A stretch of 64,000 bases of DNA from Pseudobutyrivibrio ruminis AD2017 (GTDB lineage Bacteria > Bacillota > Clostridia > Lachnospirales > Lachnospiraceae): the NCBI RefSeq assembly GCF_000424305.1, contig NZ_KE384162.1:434001-498000 (forward strand), written 5' to 3'. How positions within the stretch are numbered: position 1 is the first letter of the stretch; every line of letters starts with the position of its first letter. The translations under genes were made by a program, and so were the position numbers. Below the pieces are notes generated by a model. That model made no database searches. It was not told the origin of the DNA and saw nothing but the letters and a program-made list of their open reading frames with translations. Positions 18,413 through 29,648 of the stretch are shown piece after piece.

Positions 18413-19108
18413 TTACGCTTCTTTTAATTGTTTCTTATAGAAATTTCCATACTTTGAAAATGAAGTTGGATAAATCTGATACTTTGATAACAGCCTTGCA
18501 AACCAAAGTGGCATGGCATCTGAAATTTTCACCTCCATCAGCCTGGTGCCTTCATCTAATAAATAATCATTATCCTCATCAACATATAATGTAAGATTTT
18601 CATCTCTGCTTCTAATGTTGATATCAAAGGTAACTCTAAATTCAGGGTCCTCTTTTCCAAACATTGCTATTCTGTCATAGGCTATGTATCTTTTAGGCTC
18701 CAATGGATAATGCCTGAAGAAATAATCTATCTCTTTAAATATCTGATTTGGATTGGTAGGCATCCTACCATCTATGAGATACATTTCAGCCTCTTCCATA
18801 GGAATAGCTACTCTTCGTTTATTAACTAACCCCTTGTACTTTTTCTTAATTTCTAAAAAGCACATACTGTCATAAGCGGGTTCTCCATAGCACCGGACTC
18901 TGAATTTTTCTTTATACTTTGGACCTTCTATAGAAGTGCGAATAAGTTCATCAGTTGGTGTGTCATAATATATATTTCTTATTGTGTGAAGTCCGTATTC
19001 ATCTTCTAACATGTAATCATCCAATTCTTTTTTGAATTCCATGTAAGTTTTCTCATCTAACAAAAACTTCTTTTCGTATCTGTTAAATACCTTTTGTATT
19101 TGCCCCAT
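18413..19108 (-). CDS. VTC-domain polyphosphate polymerase-like protein
   Basis: VTC domains in eukaryotes synthesise polyphosphate inside a triphosphate-tunnel fold using ATP. The 231-residue product contains the expected tunnel strands rich in Arg, Lys and Glu: NRYEKKFLLDE, TIRNIYYDTPTDE, KYKEKFRVRCYG, FLEIKKKYKGLVNKRR and, later, RIAMFGKEDPEFRVTFD. It has no membrane segments. It is first in a three-gene operon with DUF4956 and a surface lipoprotein. Synthesis of polyphosphate or a related anionic polymer is inferred from the domain and has not been shown for this bacterial group. AAAGGAGG precedes the ATG. Confidence 0.85.
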   Translation of the reverse strand: MGQIQKVFNRYEKKFLLDEKTYMEFKKELDDYMLEDEYGLHTIRNIYYDTPTDELIRTSIEGPKYKEKFRVRCYGEPAYDSMCFLEIKKKYKGLVNKRRVAIPMEEAEMYLIDGRMPTNPNQIFKEIDYFFRHYPLEPKRYIAYDRIAMFGKEDPEFRVTFDINIRSRDENLTLYVDEDNDYLLDEGTRLMEVKISDAMPLWFARLLSKYQIYPTSFSKYGNFYKKQLKEA

Positions 19109-19241
19109 ATTCTTGCCTCCTTTAGATTGCCCTGTGTTATTGTGATTAAAATTTAGTTTAGTAAAGTGAAGGTGTGGTGAAGAGCTACAAAAGATTGAAC
19201 GAAGTTTAGCCGAATGTTTTTACATAGAATTTACCCAAAAT

Positions 19242-19283
19242 AAAAAATCCGCTTTGAGATATATTCATCTCAAAACGGATTTA
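19242..19283 (-). terminator. Intrinsic terminator after galT
   Basis: On the minus strand AAATCCGTTTTGAGAT pairs with ATCTCAAAGCGGATTT around a short loop, followed by TTTTATTTT. It starts about 18 nt past the galT stop. Confidence 0.88.
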
Positions 19284-19300
19284 GATACTTGTATATTAAA

Positions 19301-20794
19301 CTATAAAGAATTTATAAATCTCATAAATGCATCAAGGCCTTCTTCGTTATTCTTGTATACACCAGCACACTCAAGAACCTCACAGAATACCTTTCCGATT
19401 TCCTGTTCAAGGATTTCATTAACATTAGTAGCATCGATATGGTCATAATTCTTAGAAAACTCATCTACCCAATCTGCATGCTTTTCAAGGACTTCATTAC
19501 TTCTTAAATCCTTGCCATTTACTATGTAATCAGCAAGCTGCTCCATTTCGCCCTTAAGACGACTTGGAAGAACAGCAAGCCCCATAACCTCAATAAGGCC
19601 AATGTTTTCCTTCTTTATATGATGTAAATGAGCATGTGGATGATAAACACCAAGTGGATGCTCTTCTGTTGTAATGTTGTTTCTAAGAGCAAGATCAAGC
19701 TCGAATAAATCCCCACGCTTTCTGGCAATTGGAGTAATTGTATTGTGCTTTTCTCCATCTGTTTCAGCAAAAACAAATGCAGCCTCATCAGTGTAGCCTC
19801 TCCATGCATTAAGGATGTGCTCTGCTAAATCGATGATTCTCTTCTCATCCTTGCACTGAAGTCTGATTACTGAAAGTGGCCATTTAACAATTCCAGCTTT
19901 AACATCCTCAAAGCCATTTACTGTAAATTCCTTTATAATAGGAGCCTTTTCCATGGCAAATGTGTAATGTCCACCCTGGAAATGATCATGACTAAGGATT
20001 GAGCCACCGACGATTGGAAGATCTGCATTGCTTCCAAGGAAGTAGTGTGGGAACTGCTTTACAAAATCAAAAAGCTTTACAAATGTAGCACGCTCAATCT
20101 TCATAGGTGTATGCTCACCATTAAATACGATGCAATGCTCGTTGTAATATACGTATGGGCTGTACTGGAAGCCCCATTTGCTATCATTTATAGTGATAGG
20201 AATAATACGATGGTTCTCTCTGGCTGGATGATTTGTACGTCCTGCATAACCCTCGTTTTCAATACAAAGCTGACACTTTGGATAAGCAGACTGCTTAGCG
20301 TTCTTAGCTGCTGCTATAGCCTTTGGATCCTTTTCTGGCTTTGACAGATTTATAGTGATATCAAGTGTTCCATAATCAGTCTCTGTAGTCCACTTTAAAT
20401 CCTTTTTAACTCTATATGTTCTGATGTAATCAGAATTACGACTCATATTATAGAAGAAATCCGTTGCTGCTTCTGGACCTTCATTCTTATAAATACTATA
20501 AAACTTTTCGATAACCTGGGAAGGTCTAGGACAAAGCTGATTCATAAGCTTTGTATCAAATAAATCTCTATATGTAATAGAATCCTCGATGATGCCACGC
20601 TTTACTGCTTCATCTAATAAATCCTTTAAAACATCCTCTAAAACAATATTTGATAAATCACAATCAGGGTCAGTATACTCATCCTCTTTCATACATTCTA
20701 ATAAAAGATTTGTAGTATAAATTCTCTCACATTCTGGTGTAAGTCCCTTATCAATCCCATATTGAACTAATTTTTTTATACTCTCCTGTAGCAT
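19301..20794 (-). CDS. galT: Galactose-1-phosphate uridylyltransferase (Firmicutes type)
   Basis: GalT exchanges UMP between UDP-glucose and galactose-1-phosphate in the Leloir pathway. The product is the long Firmicutes class (about 497 residues), with ENHRIIPITIND in the middle and the catalytic-site region SILSHDHFQGGHYTFAMEKA. The ATG at 20794 is chosen because GGAGGAG lies 3-5 bases before it; an in-frame TTG four codons upstream overlaps that ribosome site. No galK or galE is adjacent. A promoter overlapped by a 12-bp inverted repeat lies just upstream, suggesting repressor control. Confidence 0.95.
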   Translation of the reverse strand: MLQESIKKLVQYGIDKGLTPECERIYTTNLLLECMKEDEYTDPDCDLSNIVLEDVLKDLLDEAVKRGIIEDSITYRDLFDTKLMNQLCPRPSQVIEKFYSIYKNEGPEAATDFFYNMSRNSDYIRTYRVKKDLKWTTETDYGTLDITINLSKPEKDPKAIAAAKNAKQSAYPKCQLCIENEGYAGRTNHPARENHRIIPITINDSKWGFQYSPYVYYNEHCIVFNGEHTPMKIERATFVKLFDFVKQFPHYFLGSNADLPIVGGSILSHDHFQGGHYTFAMEKAPIIKEFTVNGFEDVKAGIVKWPLSVIRLQCKDEKRIIDLAEHILNAWRGYTDEAAFVFAETDGEKHNTITPIARKRGDLFELDLALRNNITTEEHPLGVYHPHAHLHHIKKENIGLIEVMGLAVLPSRLKGEMEQLADYIVNGKDLRSNEVLEKHADWVDEFSKNYDHIDATNVNEILEQEIGKVFCEVLECAGVYKNNEEGLDAFMRFINSL

Positions 20795-20811
20795 AGGCTC
20801 CTCCAAAATAA

Positions 20812-20850
20812 AAAATAGTTTCCAAAGATCATCTCTTCGGAAACTATTTT
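20812..20850. repeat. Perfect 12-bp inverted repeat upstream of galT (possible operator)
   Basis: AAAATAGTTTCC (20812-20823) and GGAAACTATTTT (20839-20850) are perfect inverted arms separated by 15 nt. The right arm overlaps the candidate galT -10 box, and the left arm is close to the ribosome site. If transcription began further upstream, the same repeat followed by TTTTTTATTTT would also act as an intrinsic terminator on the minus strand. Confidence 0.6.
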
Positions 20851-20875
20851 ACACCTTTTCAGTTTTCTACTTCAA
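20846..20875 (-). promoter_or_regulatory. Candidate galT promoter
   Basis: Minus strand TTGAAG (20875-20870), 18-nt spacer, TAAAAT (20851-20846). The start point would fall inside the inverted repeat, about 45 nt upstream of the galT ATG. Confidence 0.45.
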
Positions 20876-21075
20876 GTATTCTTGATAATAAAAAATGCAA
20901 AAATGACTATTAAAAACCCGCCTTAATCAACTAATAGTTTATGGTCCTCAACTTATAGTTGATAAAAAAGGTATTTACAGCGTTATATTTGCATGATAAT
21001 ATTGCAACTCGTGTTCTATTTATAACATTTTTAACACAGGTAATTATTAATCATTCATTTTTCACGGAGGAATAC

Positions 21076-23067
21076 ATGAAAAGGAAGAATATTCAAAAAA
21101 CACATGGTGTAAGAACAAAACTTATCTCAATTATGCTCATGGTAGCAATTATACCTTTAGTAGTTGCTGTAACAATCAGCTACGTTAGTTCAACTAACAA
21201 TGCAAAAGAAACAGCAAAGCAGAATTTAGATTGGCAGGCAAAGTACATCGAGTCTGAAGCAGACAAAATGTTAATCAGAGCCCAGACTTCTCTTGGAAGC
21301 TTTGCGACCTCACATGACACAATCGCATTCTTAAAGGGCGAGGTTGAAGATCCAACTATCGTAAAAGAGACTATGGTCGCAATTAATGAATCTTTCCATG
21401 ATACTAACACAATCGTTATGTCTAACGCAAACGGTGACATGGTTCTTAGAAGTGATGATGGCGAATTAAAGAACATTGCTGAAAGAGATTATTTCCAGGC
21501 AGCTATGAAAGGCAAAGCTTATGTATCAAATGTATTCGTTAGTTCAGTAACAAATTCAAGAAACATTTGTGTTGCAGTTCCTATCTTTGATTTAGATGGA
21601 ACTACTGTAATCGGTGTAGTTCATAAGACACTTAATCCAGATGATATTCATACATTATTAGCAGAAGAAGCTGATGAAGCTTTTGTTGTTGATAAGAACG
21701 CTGATATGGTTGCTCATTCAGATTTTGAAATCAAAGCAACAGATGAACCACAGAACTTTTCATCTTCACCTTATATGACATCTGAAGATGAAACTGGTTT
21801 CTATATCAGTACTTCAAAGGGTTACCCTGTTTATGTAAGCTATGTAAGAAATGCAACATCTGGCTTCGTTATCTGTGCTGGAAAAGCAGAATCAGAAATC
21901 GTTGCTGAGGCAAGACGTGGTGCAATGACAATTATCTTAACTGGCATTGCCATGGTTGTATTAGTATTAATCCTTTCTATATTTGTTGCAAATAGTTTTA
22001 CAACACCAATTATTGAAGTAAACAAATTATTATCAGCACTTGCTAATGGTGAGTTTAGAAAGACAGATAAATTTACAAAGCGTACAGATGAGTTTGGTCA
22101 GATGATCAATAATACAAACTCACTCATCGACAAGCTTTCAGCTATCGTTGGCCACATTAAGGAATCTACAAATACTGTAGGTGAGTCTTCAGACGAGTTA
22201 TCAGAGATGGCTAACCAGATTGCTGCAACTACAGAATCAGTTGCTGTAGCAGTTCAGCAGATTGCTAGTGGTGCAGTAGAGCAGGCTGAAGAAATCCAGT
22301 CAGCTGCAGATAGCACAAACCAGATTACAAATGCCGTAGATAACGTACAGTCATCTACTACAGATATGACAAACCTTGCAGACCGTATGAAGTCAGCATC
22401 AGAAGCATCAAGCAACTCTCTTGCTACTCTTCAGGCTACAAGTTCTGAAATGACAACAAAGATTGAAGAAATTTCTACAAAGATTTCTTCAACACAGAAC
22501 GCAGTTGCAAATATCAACGAGCGTGTAGAAGGTATTTCTGGCATCGCTGCTCAGACAAACCTTCTTTCACTTAATGCTTCAATCGAAGCTGCTAGAGCTG
22601 GTGAAGCTGGTAAGGGCTTTGCAGTCGTTGCAGAAGAAATTAGAAAACTTGCTGATGATTCGGAGAATCTTGCATCCGAAATTAGAATTCTTATGGATCA
22701 GCTTTTAGCTGAGGCTGAGCAGGCAGTTAATGCTGCAGCCCTTGTTATGAATGGTAATGAAGAACAGCAGAAGGCTCTTGGCGAGACACTCTTCGCTGTA
22801 GAGGGAATGCTTCAGGATATCGAGGAGACAGTTGATAGTGTTTCTAAGATTTCAGGCGAAGCTAACACATGTGTAGCTTCAAACAATGTTGTTGCAAATG
22901 CTATGTCTTCACTCTCTGCTATTTCAGAGGAAAATGCAGCATCTTCAGAGACAACAGGTGCATCTGTAGAGGAGCTTTCAGCTACAGTTACTAACCTTGC
23001 TGAATCAGCAACACACCTTAAGGATATTGCTGAGAAATTAAATGAAGATATGAAGTTCTTCAAGTAA
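21076..23067 (+). CDS. Methyl-accepting chemotaxis protein
   Basis: Transmembrane chemoreceptor signalling to CheA through CheW. With the ATG at 21076, preceded by GGAGG at 5 bases, the product is 663 residues; the reading frame extends upstream but without a ribosome site. It has a membrane segment at about residues 15-36, an extracellular Cache-type ligand domain (about 37-280), a second membrane segment (about 285-306), then HAMP. The long helical signalling domain has its conserved tip near residues 488-530 ([20 protein letters not shown] and then [15 protein letters not shown]). The ligand cannot be deduced. cheW follows 19 nt downstream. Confidence 0.96.
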   Translation: MKRKNIQKTHGVRTKLISIMLMVAIIPLVVAVTISYVSSTNNAKETAKQNLDWQAKYIESEADKMLIRAQTSLGSFATSHDTIAFLKGEVEDPTIVKETMVAINESFHDTNTIVMSNANGDMVLRSDDGELKNIAERDYFQAAMKGKAYVSNVFVSSVTNSRNICVAVPIFDLDGTTVIGVVHKTLNPDDIHTLLAEEADEAFVVDKNADMVAHSDFEIKATDEPQNFSSSPYMTSEDETGFYISTSKGYPVYVSYVRNATSGFVICAGKAESEIVAEARRGAMTIILTGIAMVVLVLILSIFVANSFTTPIIEVNKLLSALANGEFRKTDKFTKRTDEFGQMINNTNSLIDKLSAIVGHIKESTNTVGESSDELSEMANQIAATTESVAVAVQQIASGAVEQAEEIQSAADSTNQITNAVDNVQSSTTDMTNLADRMKSASEASSNSLATLQATSSEMTTKIEEISTKISSTQNAVANINERVEGISGIAAQTNLLSLNASIEAARAGEAGKGFAVVAEEIRKLADDSENLASEIRILMDQLLAEAEQAVNAAALVMNGNEEQQKALGETLFAVEGMLQDIEETVDSVSKISGEANTCVASNNVVANAMSSLSAISEENAASSETTGASVEELSATVTNLAESATHLKDIAEKLNEDMKFFK

Positions 23068-23086
23068 AAAGCGTTGGAGGTTCAAA

Positions 23087-23563
23087 ATGGCAAATTTTAT
23101 TAATAACTCTAATAGCTCAGATGAAAAGCAGTATATTATTTTCACATTAAACAATGAGTTTTATGGCATTGATATTATCCATATCAACACAATTATTATG
23201 ATGCCAGAAATCACAGACGTACCACTTTCTGCTGATTACATTAAAGGAATGATTAGCTTACGTGGACATATTATTCCTGTAATTAATTTGCACAAACGTA
23301 TGAATTACGGCGAAGAAGTAATCACAAAAGATACTCGTATAATTGTTTTCAATATCAATGAAAACGAGCAGGTAGGTATCGTTGTTGATACTGTAAAAGA
23401 AGTAATGGTAATTTCTAACGAAGAGATTGAGTTCCCATCACCTTTCATGAAATCAGAAGATTCATTTATTTCAGGTGTTGGTAAAAAGCCTGATATGCTT
23501 GTCTCAATCCTTGATATCAACTCAATTGTTGATGATAATACTCTTGCTGAGTGCATAGCATAA
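23087..23563 (+). CDS. cheW: Chemotaxis coupling protein CheW
   Basis: CheW links chemoreceptors to the CheA kinase. The 158-residue product is a single CheW domain, with KQYIIFTLNNEFYGIDIIHI at the N-terminus, the IKGMISLRGHIIPVINLHKR receptor-binding segment and VGIVVDTVKEVMVI in the second half. TTGGAGG precedes the ATG. It is cotranscribed with the receptor gene and followed by a strong terminator. Because it sits apart from a che operon, it may serve this receptor in particular; that is an inference. Confidence 0.95.
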   Translation: MANFINNSNSSDEKQYIIFTLNNEFYGIDIIHINTIIMMPEITDVPLSADYIKGMISLRGHIIPVINLHKRMNYGEEVITKDTRIIVFNINENEQVGIVVDTVKEVMVISNEEIEFPSPFMKSEDSFISGVGKKPDMLVSILDINSIVDDNTLAECIA

Positions 23564-23571
23564 TAAAAAAT

Positions 23572-23604
23572 AAAGTCTGGAGCAATATTGCTTCAGACTT
23601 TTTT
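23572..23604 (+). terminator. Intrinsic terminator after cheW
   Basis: Stem AAAGTCTG-gAGCAA / TTGCTt-CAGACTTT followed by a T run, 9 nt past the cheW stop. Confidence 0.92.
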
Positions 23605-23667
23605 GTTTATGGGTGACAATTACCACAAGGTTTGTATGGTGCCGTAGATTTTATATATACCGTTTAT

Positions 23668-24609
23668 TTATATATAATCAAAAATAGTCATCTGACCATC
23701 AATCCAAGACTTCTGTATTGTCTCGTGAATTTCATCTCCTTCTTTGAAGCCACCAATCAAAAATGGTGAATTCACATCGTGAAGCTTCTCATTAAATCTT
23801 ACCTGCTCTAAATCGCTATTGGCATAGCAATATCTGCAGAAATGTCTACAGGTATCATAAGCTCCAATATCTGTGCCAAGATAGCAGGCGCAGTCTGCTC
23901 TTGCAGGCTTAACATTCGACTTAGGTACATTTAAATGAGCACCAATGGCATTTTCATACATTGAAACCGTCATACAGCCGTTACAATCAGCCCCGTATCT
24001 GGCAAGAAAGTCTCCTTCTGCACATGGCTTTACTACCATATTATTAGCCTCTGCTATTTTAATAAACTCTTTACCAAGAAATAGTTTATCTTCTGCTGAA
24101 ACAGGTCTTGCTTCTGGAAAGTTTCTTTTAACCTTTTCATAAATATCGATAAAACTAATTACAACATGATCGGTTGAACCTTTAAGAGTTTCAGCCATTT
24201 TTGTAAAAGCATCAATATGAAAATCCACTGTATATTTATCATTAACAAAAATTGGATCATAGCGCCATCCAATTCGATTCACTCCTACCTTCTTCGACAG
24301 GAACTTAAAGGATTCCATTACTTCTTTTTTATCTGGAACACCTGGCTCAATATCCTTGCCATATGGCGTAATAGTCACATACCAATATTGACCATAGTCT
24401 TTTACTAGGTCTAAATACGGAAAAAAAGGTGCTGGATTCTTTGTGCAAAAGCCAATAGCATCCACCACCTGTGGGTTTAATACATATTTATTTACTGAAC
24501 TTGGGTTATATGGATTACGCACACAGACATACCCTTCTTTCAGACGATTAGCAAACCACTCAGGAAAGAATGCTGGTATATCGGTGCGTTGTCCAGTATT
24601 TAATATCAT
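23668..24609 (-). CDS. DUF1848 family protein with a C-terminal CxxxCxxC iron-sulfur motif
   Basis: Recognised as DUF1848, an uncharacterised family. The 313-residue product has a family N-terminus (TGQRTDIPAFFPEWFANR), a barrel-like middle (YWYVTITPYGKDIEPGVPDK and RIGWRYDPIFV) and a cluster of Cys near the C-terminus. Cys254, Cys258 and Cys261 form CxxxCxxC (CRHFCRYC), preceded by CAC, a pattern like that of radical SAM enzymes but at the C-terminal side. The C-terminal placement and TIM-barrel-like core suggest an iron-sulfur enzyme of unknown substrate. It starts 11 nt after dnaJ, so it may be cotranscribed with the heat-shock operon. Confidence 0.8.
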   Translation of the reverse strand: MILNTGQRTDIPAFFPEWFANRLKEGYVCVRNPYNPSSVNKYVLNPQVVDAIGFCTKNPAPFFPYLDLVKDYGQYWYVTITPYGKDIEPGVPDKKEVMESFKFLSKKVGVNRIGWRYDPIFVNDKYTVDFHIDAFTKMAETLKGSTDHVVISFIDIYEKVKRNFPEARPVSAEDKLFLGKEFIKIAEANNMVVKPCAEGDFLARYGADCNGCMTVSMYENAIGAHLNVPKSNVKPARADCACYLGTDIGAYDTCRHFCRYCYANSDLEQVRFNEKLHDVNSPFLIGGFKEGDEIHETIQKSWIDGQMTIFDYI

Positions 24610-24620
24610 TTATTTACCTT

Positions 24621-25790
24621 TTATAAATCATCAATAGCGTCTTTTATTTTGTCTGCAAAGCCCTTTTTCTTCTTTTCAGACTTAACAGCCTTAGGACCAC
24701 CAGAAATAGTATTTCCTGTAAGCTCATCAAACTTACGAAGTGCTTCCTTAGCATCCTTTGATAAGCCTGTTGGAACCTGTACAACAAGTGTAACATACTG
24801 GTCACCACGAACATTTCTATTTCTAAGTGAAGGTATACCCTTTCCACGAAGTCTGATTGTTGTATCAGTCTGTGTACCTGGCTTAACCTCGTAGCTTACC
24901 TTGCCATCAAGTGTATCAATGATAACTTCGCCACCAAGTGTTGCCTGAGCAAAAGAAATTGGTGCTGAAGAATAAATATCCATATCTCTACGCTGGAAAA
25001 TAGGATGGCTTGCGACGATAACTTCTACAAGTAAATCTCCTCTAGGGCCACCATTTCGACCTGGTTCACCCTTTTCACGGATACGTACGCTCTGGCCATT
25101 ATCAATACCAGCTGGAATAGATACAGAAATCTTCTTCTTGCGAGCGACATAACCTGTACCGCTACAATCTGGACATGGAGTATCAATAACCTCACCAGTA
25201 CCCTGACAATCAGGACATGTAGTAACGTTCTGAACCATACCAAATAATGACTGCTGAGACATCATTACACGTCCCTTACCGCCACACTTAGTACATGTAC
25301 GCTTGCTAGTACCAGGCTTAGCACCACTACCATGACATGCAGCACACTCTTCTTTAAGTGTAATCTCAAGCTGTTTTTCACAGCCAAAAGCTGCTTCTTC
25401 AAAAGTAATATGTACAGCTGCGCGAAGATTTGCACCACGCATAGGACCGTTAGAAGCACGTCCACCGCCGCCACCAAAGAAGCTACCAAAGATATCACCA
25501 AAGATATCACCGAAATCCATGCCAGAGAAATCAAATCCACCGGCACCGCCACCTCCGTTTTCGAAGGCGGCATGGCCGAATTGATCATATTGACGTCTCT
25601 TATCAGGATCTGAAAGAACAGCGTAAGCTTCTGAGGCTTCTTTGAATTTCTTCTCAGCTTCAGCATCTCCTGGATTCATATCTGGATGATACTTCTTAGC
25701 AAGCTTTCTATATGCACTTTTAAGCTCACTCTCTGAGGCTGTCTTGGAAACTCCAAGGACCTCATAGTAATCACGTTTTTGTTCTGCCAT
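24621..25790 (-). CDS. dnaJ: Chaperone DnaJ
   Basis: DnaJ delivers unfolded proteins to DnaK and stimulates its ATPase. The 389-residue type I protein has a J domain with the HPD motif ([20 protein letters not shown]), a Gly/Phe-rich region from about residue 75 and four CxxCxGxG zinc repeats ([32 protein letters not shown]). The usual C-terminal substrate-binding domains follow. It starts 3 nt after dnaK and is part of hrcA-grpE-dnaK-dnaJ. Confidence 0.98.
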   Translation of the reverse strand: MAEQKRDYYEVLGVSKTASESELKSAYRKLAKKYHPDMNPGDAEAEKKFKEASEAYAVLSDPDKRRQYDQFGHAAFENGGGGAGGFDFSGMDFGDIFGDIFGSFFGGGGGRASNGPMRGANLRAAVHITFEEAAFGCEKQLEITLKEECAACHGSGAKPGTSKRTCTKCGGKGRVMMSQQSLFGMVQNVTTCPDCQGTGEVIDTPCPDCSGTGYVARKKKISVSIPAGIDNGQSVRIREKGEPGRNGGPRGDLLVEVIVASHPIFQRRDMDIYSSAPISFAQATLGGEVIIDTLDGKVSYEVKPGTQTDTTIRLRGKGIPSLRNRNVRGDQYVTLVVQVPTGLSKDAKEALRKFDELTGNTISGGPKAVKSEKKKKGFADKIKDAIDDL

Positions 25791-25793
25791 CTA

Positions 25794-27704
<1,911 letters not shown>

Positions 27705-27715
27705 CTATATATTAC

Positions 27716-28351
27716 TTAGTTAGCAACCTTAACCATTGAATGACGAACAACAGAATCGTTCATCATGTAACCCTTTTGGAATTCCTCTACGACGATGTTC
27801 TCGCCTACCTCTTCATCCTCTACATGCATTACTGCGTTGTGGAAGTCTGGATTGAATTCCTGTCCTACTGCCTCGATTGGCTTAACACCAATTTCTTCGA
27901 GTGTAGTAAGTAACTGCTTATATATCATGAGCATTCCATCAGCAAATGGATCTGCTCCTTCCTCAACTGTAGCAAGACCTCTTTCGAAGTTATCTACTAC
28001 AGGAAGAATCTTTTCTACGATGGCCTTCTGACCATTTCCAAACATCTGAGCCTTTTCCTGGTCAGTACGTCGTCTGAAGTTTTCAAACTCTGCCATCTGA
28101 CGAGTAACTCTATCTGTAAGCTGTTCGATTTGCTCATCACGCTTATCTTTTTTCTTTTCTTTCTTTTTGAAAGGCTTTTTACCTTCCTTCTCTTCCTTAG
28201 AAGACTCTTCTGAAGATTCATTAGCTGTTTCAGCTGAAGCTTCTTCTGAAGGCTTAGCATTTTCTTCTGCCATAGCCTCAGCATTTTCAACTGCTTCTTT
28301 TACTGCTTCCTCAGTAGAGAACTCTTCCATCTTTTCTTTATTCTCTGCCAC
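27716..28351 (-). CDS. grpE: Nucleotide exchange factor GrpE
   Basis: GrpE releases ADP from DnaK. The product has a long charged N-terminal region rich in Glu, Lys and Ala, a coiled coil, and the conserved FENFRRRTDQEKAQMFGNGQ and FNPDFHNAVMHVEDEE segments ending in a GYMMNDSVVRHSMVKVA beta domain. The start is uncertain. An ATG at 28381 overlaps the hrcA stop as ATGA but has no ribosome site. AAGGAG lies 9 bases before a GTG at 28351, which is used here and gives 211 residues; the upstream start would give 221. Confidence 0.93.
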   Translation of the reverse strand: MAENKEKMEEFSTEEAVKEAVENAEAMAEENAKPSEEASAETANESSEESSKEEKEGKKPFKKKEKKKDKRDEQIEQLTDRVTRQMAEFENFRRRTDQEKAQMFGNGQKAIVEKILPVVDNFERGLATVEEGADPFADGMLMIYKQLLTTLEEIGVKPIEAVGQEFNPDFHNAVMHVEDEEVGENIVVEEFQKGYMMNDSVVRHSMVKVAN

Positions 28352-28377
28352 GAATTTCATCTCCTTAATTTCTATTA

Positions 28378-29430
28378 TCATTTATTTCTGTCAGCTTCCT
28401 GTTTTAGTAATTTATCCAGCTGACCTTTAAGACTTTTTATATTATCAACAACATTTTCGTAATCCATTCGCTTAGGACCAACGATACCGATGGTACCTTT
28501 GACTCCATCACCAAGCTCGTATGTTGCTGTAACTATTGAGCAATCCTTCATGGTAGATATTGGAGATTCATCACCTATATAAACCTGAATGCCTGTATTG
28601 TCACCCTCACTTGTGCTGTCACTTAAAAGCTCCATAAGTGATTGTTTTTCTTCAAATGTATCAAGAAGCTCTGAGGCTTTCTTTGAATCTGCAAGCTCTG
28701 GGTATTTGAAAATGTTGGTAGCGCCTGATGTATATACCTGCAAATCATCACCCTCAGTGATTGTCTCTGCTACGGTGTCAAGAACCTGAGCAATGATTTC
28801 ATCATGTATACCTGCCTGCTCCTTAAGCTTAGTAATAAGTGCCAGGTTAATCTGATCAACTGTAAGACCGTTAAGATTAGTATTAAGAAGCATGTTAAGC
28901 TTTAGCATTGTTTCGTTATCAAGTGGCTTTTCAACGTTAATGATTTTGTTCTTAACGATGTTGCCATCCATAACAACTACTGATAATACCTGATGCTCAT
29001 CAACGGCTGAAAGCTGTACAAACTTTAATTTGTTTGAAACAACTGATGGTGCTGAAACAAGTGTTGCATACTGAGTGTTGTTAGCAAGTGTCTTTGCTAC
29101 ATTCTTAAGAAGGCTTTCCATCTTTTCTGTCTTCTCAATCATCCACTCCTGCATGTCGGCAACTTCTTTATCCTTCTCAGCTATCAGATTGTTAACATAG
29201 AATCTGTAGCCCTTATCAGAAGGAATACGGCCTGCTGATGTATGTGGCTGAACGATATATCCTAAATCCTCAAGATCTGACATCTCATTTCGAATGGTAG
29301 CTGAACTAAGATTCAAATCTGTGTACTTTGAAATTGTTCTTGAACCCACTGGCTCGCCAGTTTCAAGGTAATTCTTGATAATCGCATTTAAGATTTTTAT
29401 TTTTCTTTCATCTAATTCGATATCAGCCAT
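28378..29430 (-). CDS. hrcA: Heat-inducible transcription repressor HrcA
   Basis: HrcA represses class I heat-shock genes by binding CIRCE. The 350-residue product has an N-terminal winged helix (LDERKIKILNAIIKNYLETG, then GSRTISKYTDLNLSSATIRN), the VQPHTSAGRIPSDKGYRFYV segment typical of HrcA, and a GAF-like C-terminal domain. GAGGTG precedes the ATG. A perfect CIRCE and a consensus promoter lie directly upstream, so the operon is autoregulated. Confidence 0.98.
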   Translation of the reverse strand: MADIELDERKIKILNAIIKNYLETGEPVGSRTISKYTDLNLSSATIRNEMSDLEDLGYIVQPHTSAGRIPSDKGYRFYVNNLIAEKDKEVADMQEWMIEKTEKMESLLKNVAKTLANNTQYATLVSAPSVVSNKLKFVQLSAVDEHQVLSVVVMDGNIVKNKIINVEKPLDNETMLKLNMLLNTNLNGLTVDQINLALITKLKEQAGIHDEIIAQVLDTVAETITEGDDLQVYTSGATNIFKYPELADSKKASELLDTFEEKQSLMELLSDSTSEGDNTGIQVYIGDESPISTMKDCSIVTATYELGDGVKGTIGIVGPKRMDYENVVDNIKSLKGQLDKLLKQEADRNK

Positions 29431-29457
29431 GCATTCACCTCTTCCCCGTTTTCTTTG

Positions 29458-29484
29458 TTAGCACTCATCTCATTGGAGTGCTAA
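29458..29484. promoter_or_regulatory. CIRCE operator (HrcA-binding site)
   Basis: TTAGCACTC (29458-29466), a 9-nt spacer and GAGTGCTAA (29476-29484) match the CIRCE consensus exactly. It lies between the hrcA promoter and the hrcA ATG. Confidence 0.98.
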
Positions 29485-29499
29485 TCATTTTCTGATGTT

Positions 29500-29528
29500 A
29501 ATTTACACCTAGGCACCTCTTTTGTCAA
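29500..29528 (-). promoter_or_regulatory. Sigma-A promoter of the hrcA-grpE-dnaK-dnaJ operon
   Basis: Minus strand TTGACA (29528-29523), 17-nt spacer, TAAATT (29505-29500). The CIRCE element begins about 16 nt downstream of the -10 box, where HrcA would block initiation. Confidence 0.85.
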
Positions 29529-29648
29529 CACGCTTTATATTTTTTTTATACTTTTTATCCTTCTTTTATTAATAAGTAATCATGGTTAACAATTGTTATT
29601 TTTCAAGGTCTTTGATAATATATGATAAGAAATTCTTAGAGGTGAAAA

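Noticed and set aside
20959-21075. N-terminal extension of the chemoreceptor from an upstream start
   Set aside because: The extra 39 codons have no ribosome site, while ATG 21076 has GGAGG at five bases and gives the normal receptor N-terminus.
29581-29648. Promoter for lepA
   Set aside because: Several -10-like A/T hexamers occur, but none has a convincing -35 at 16-18 nt, so no site is called.
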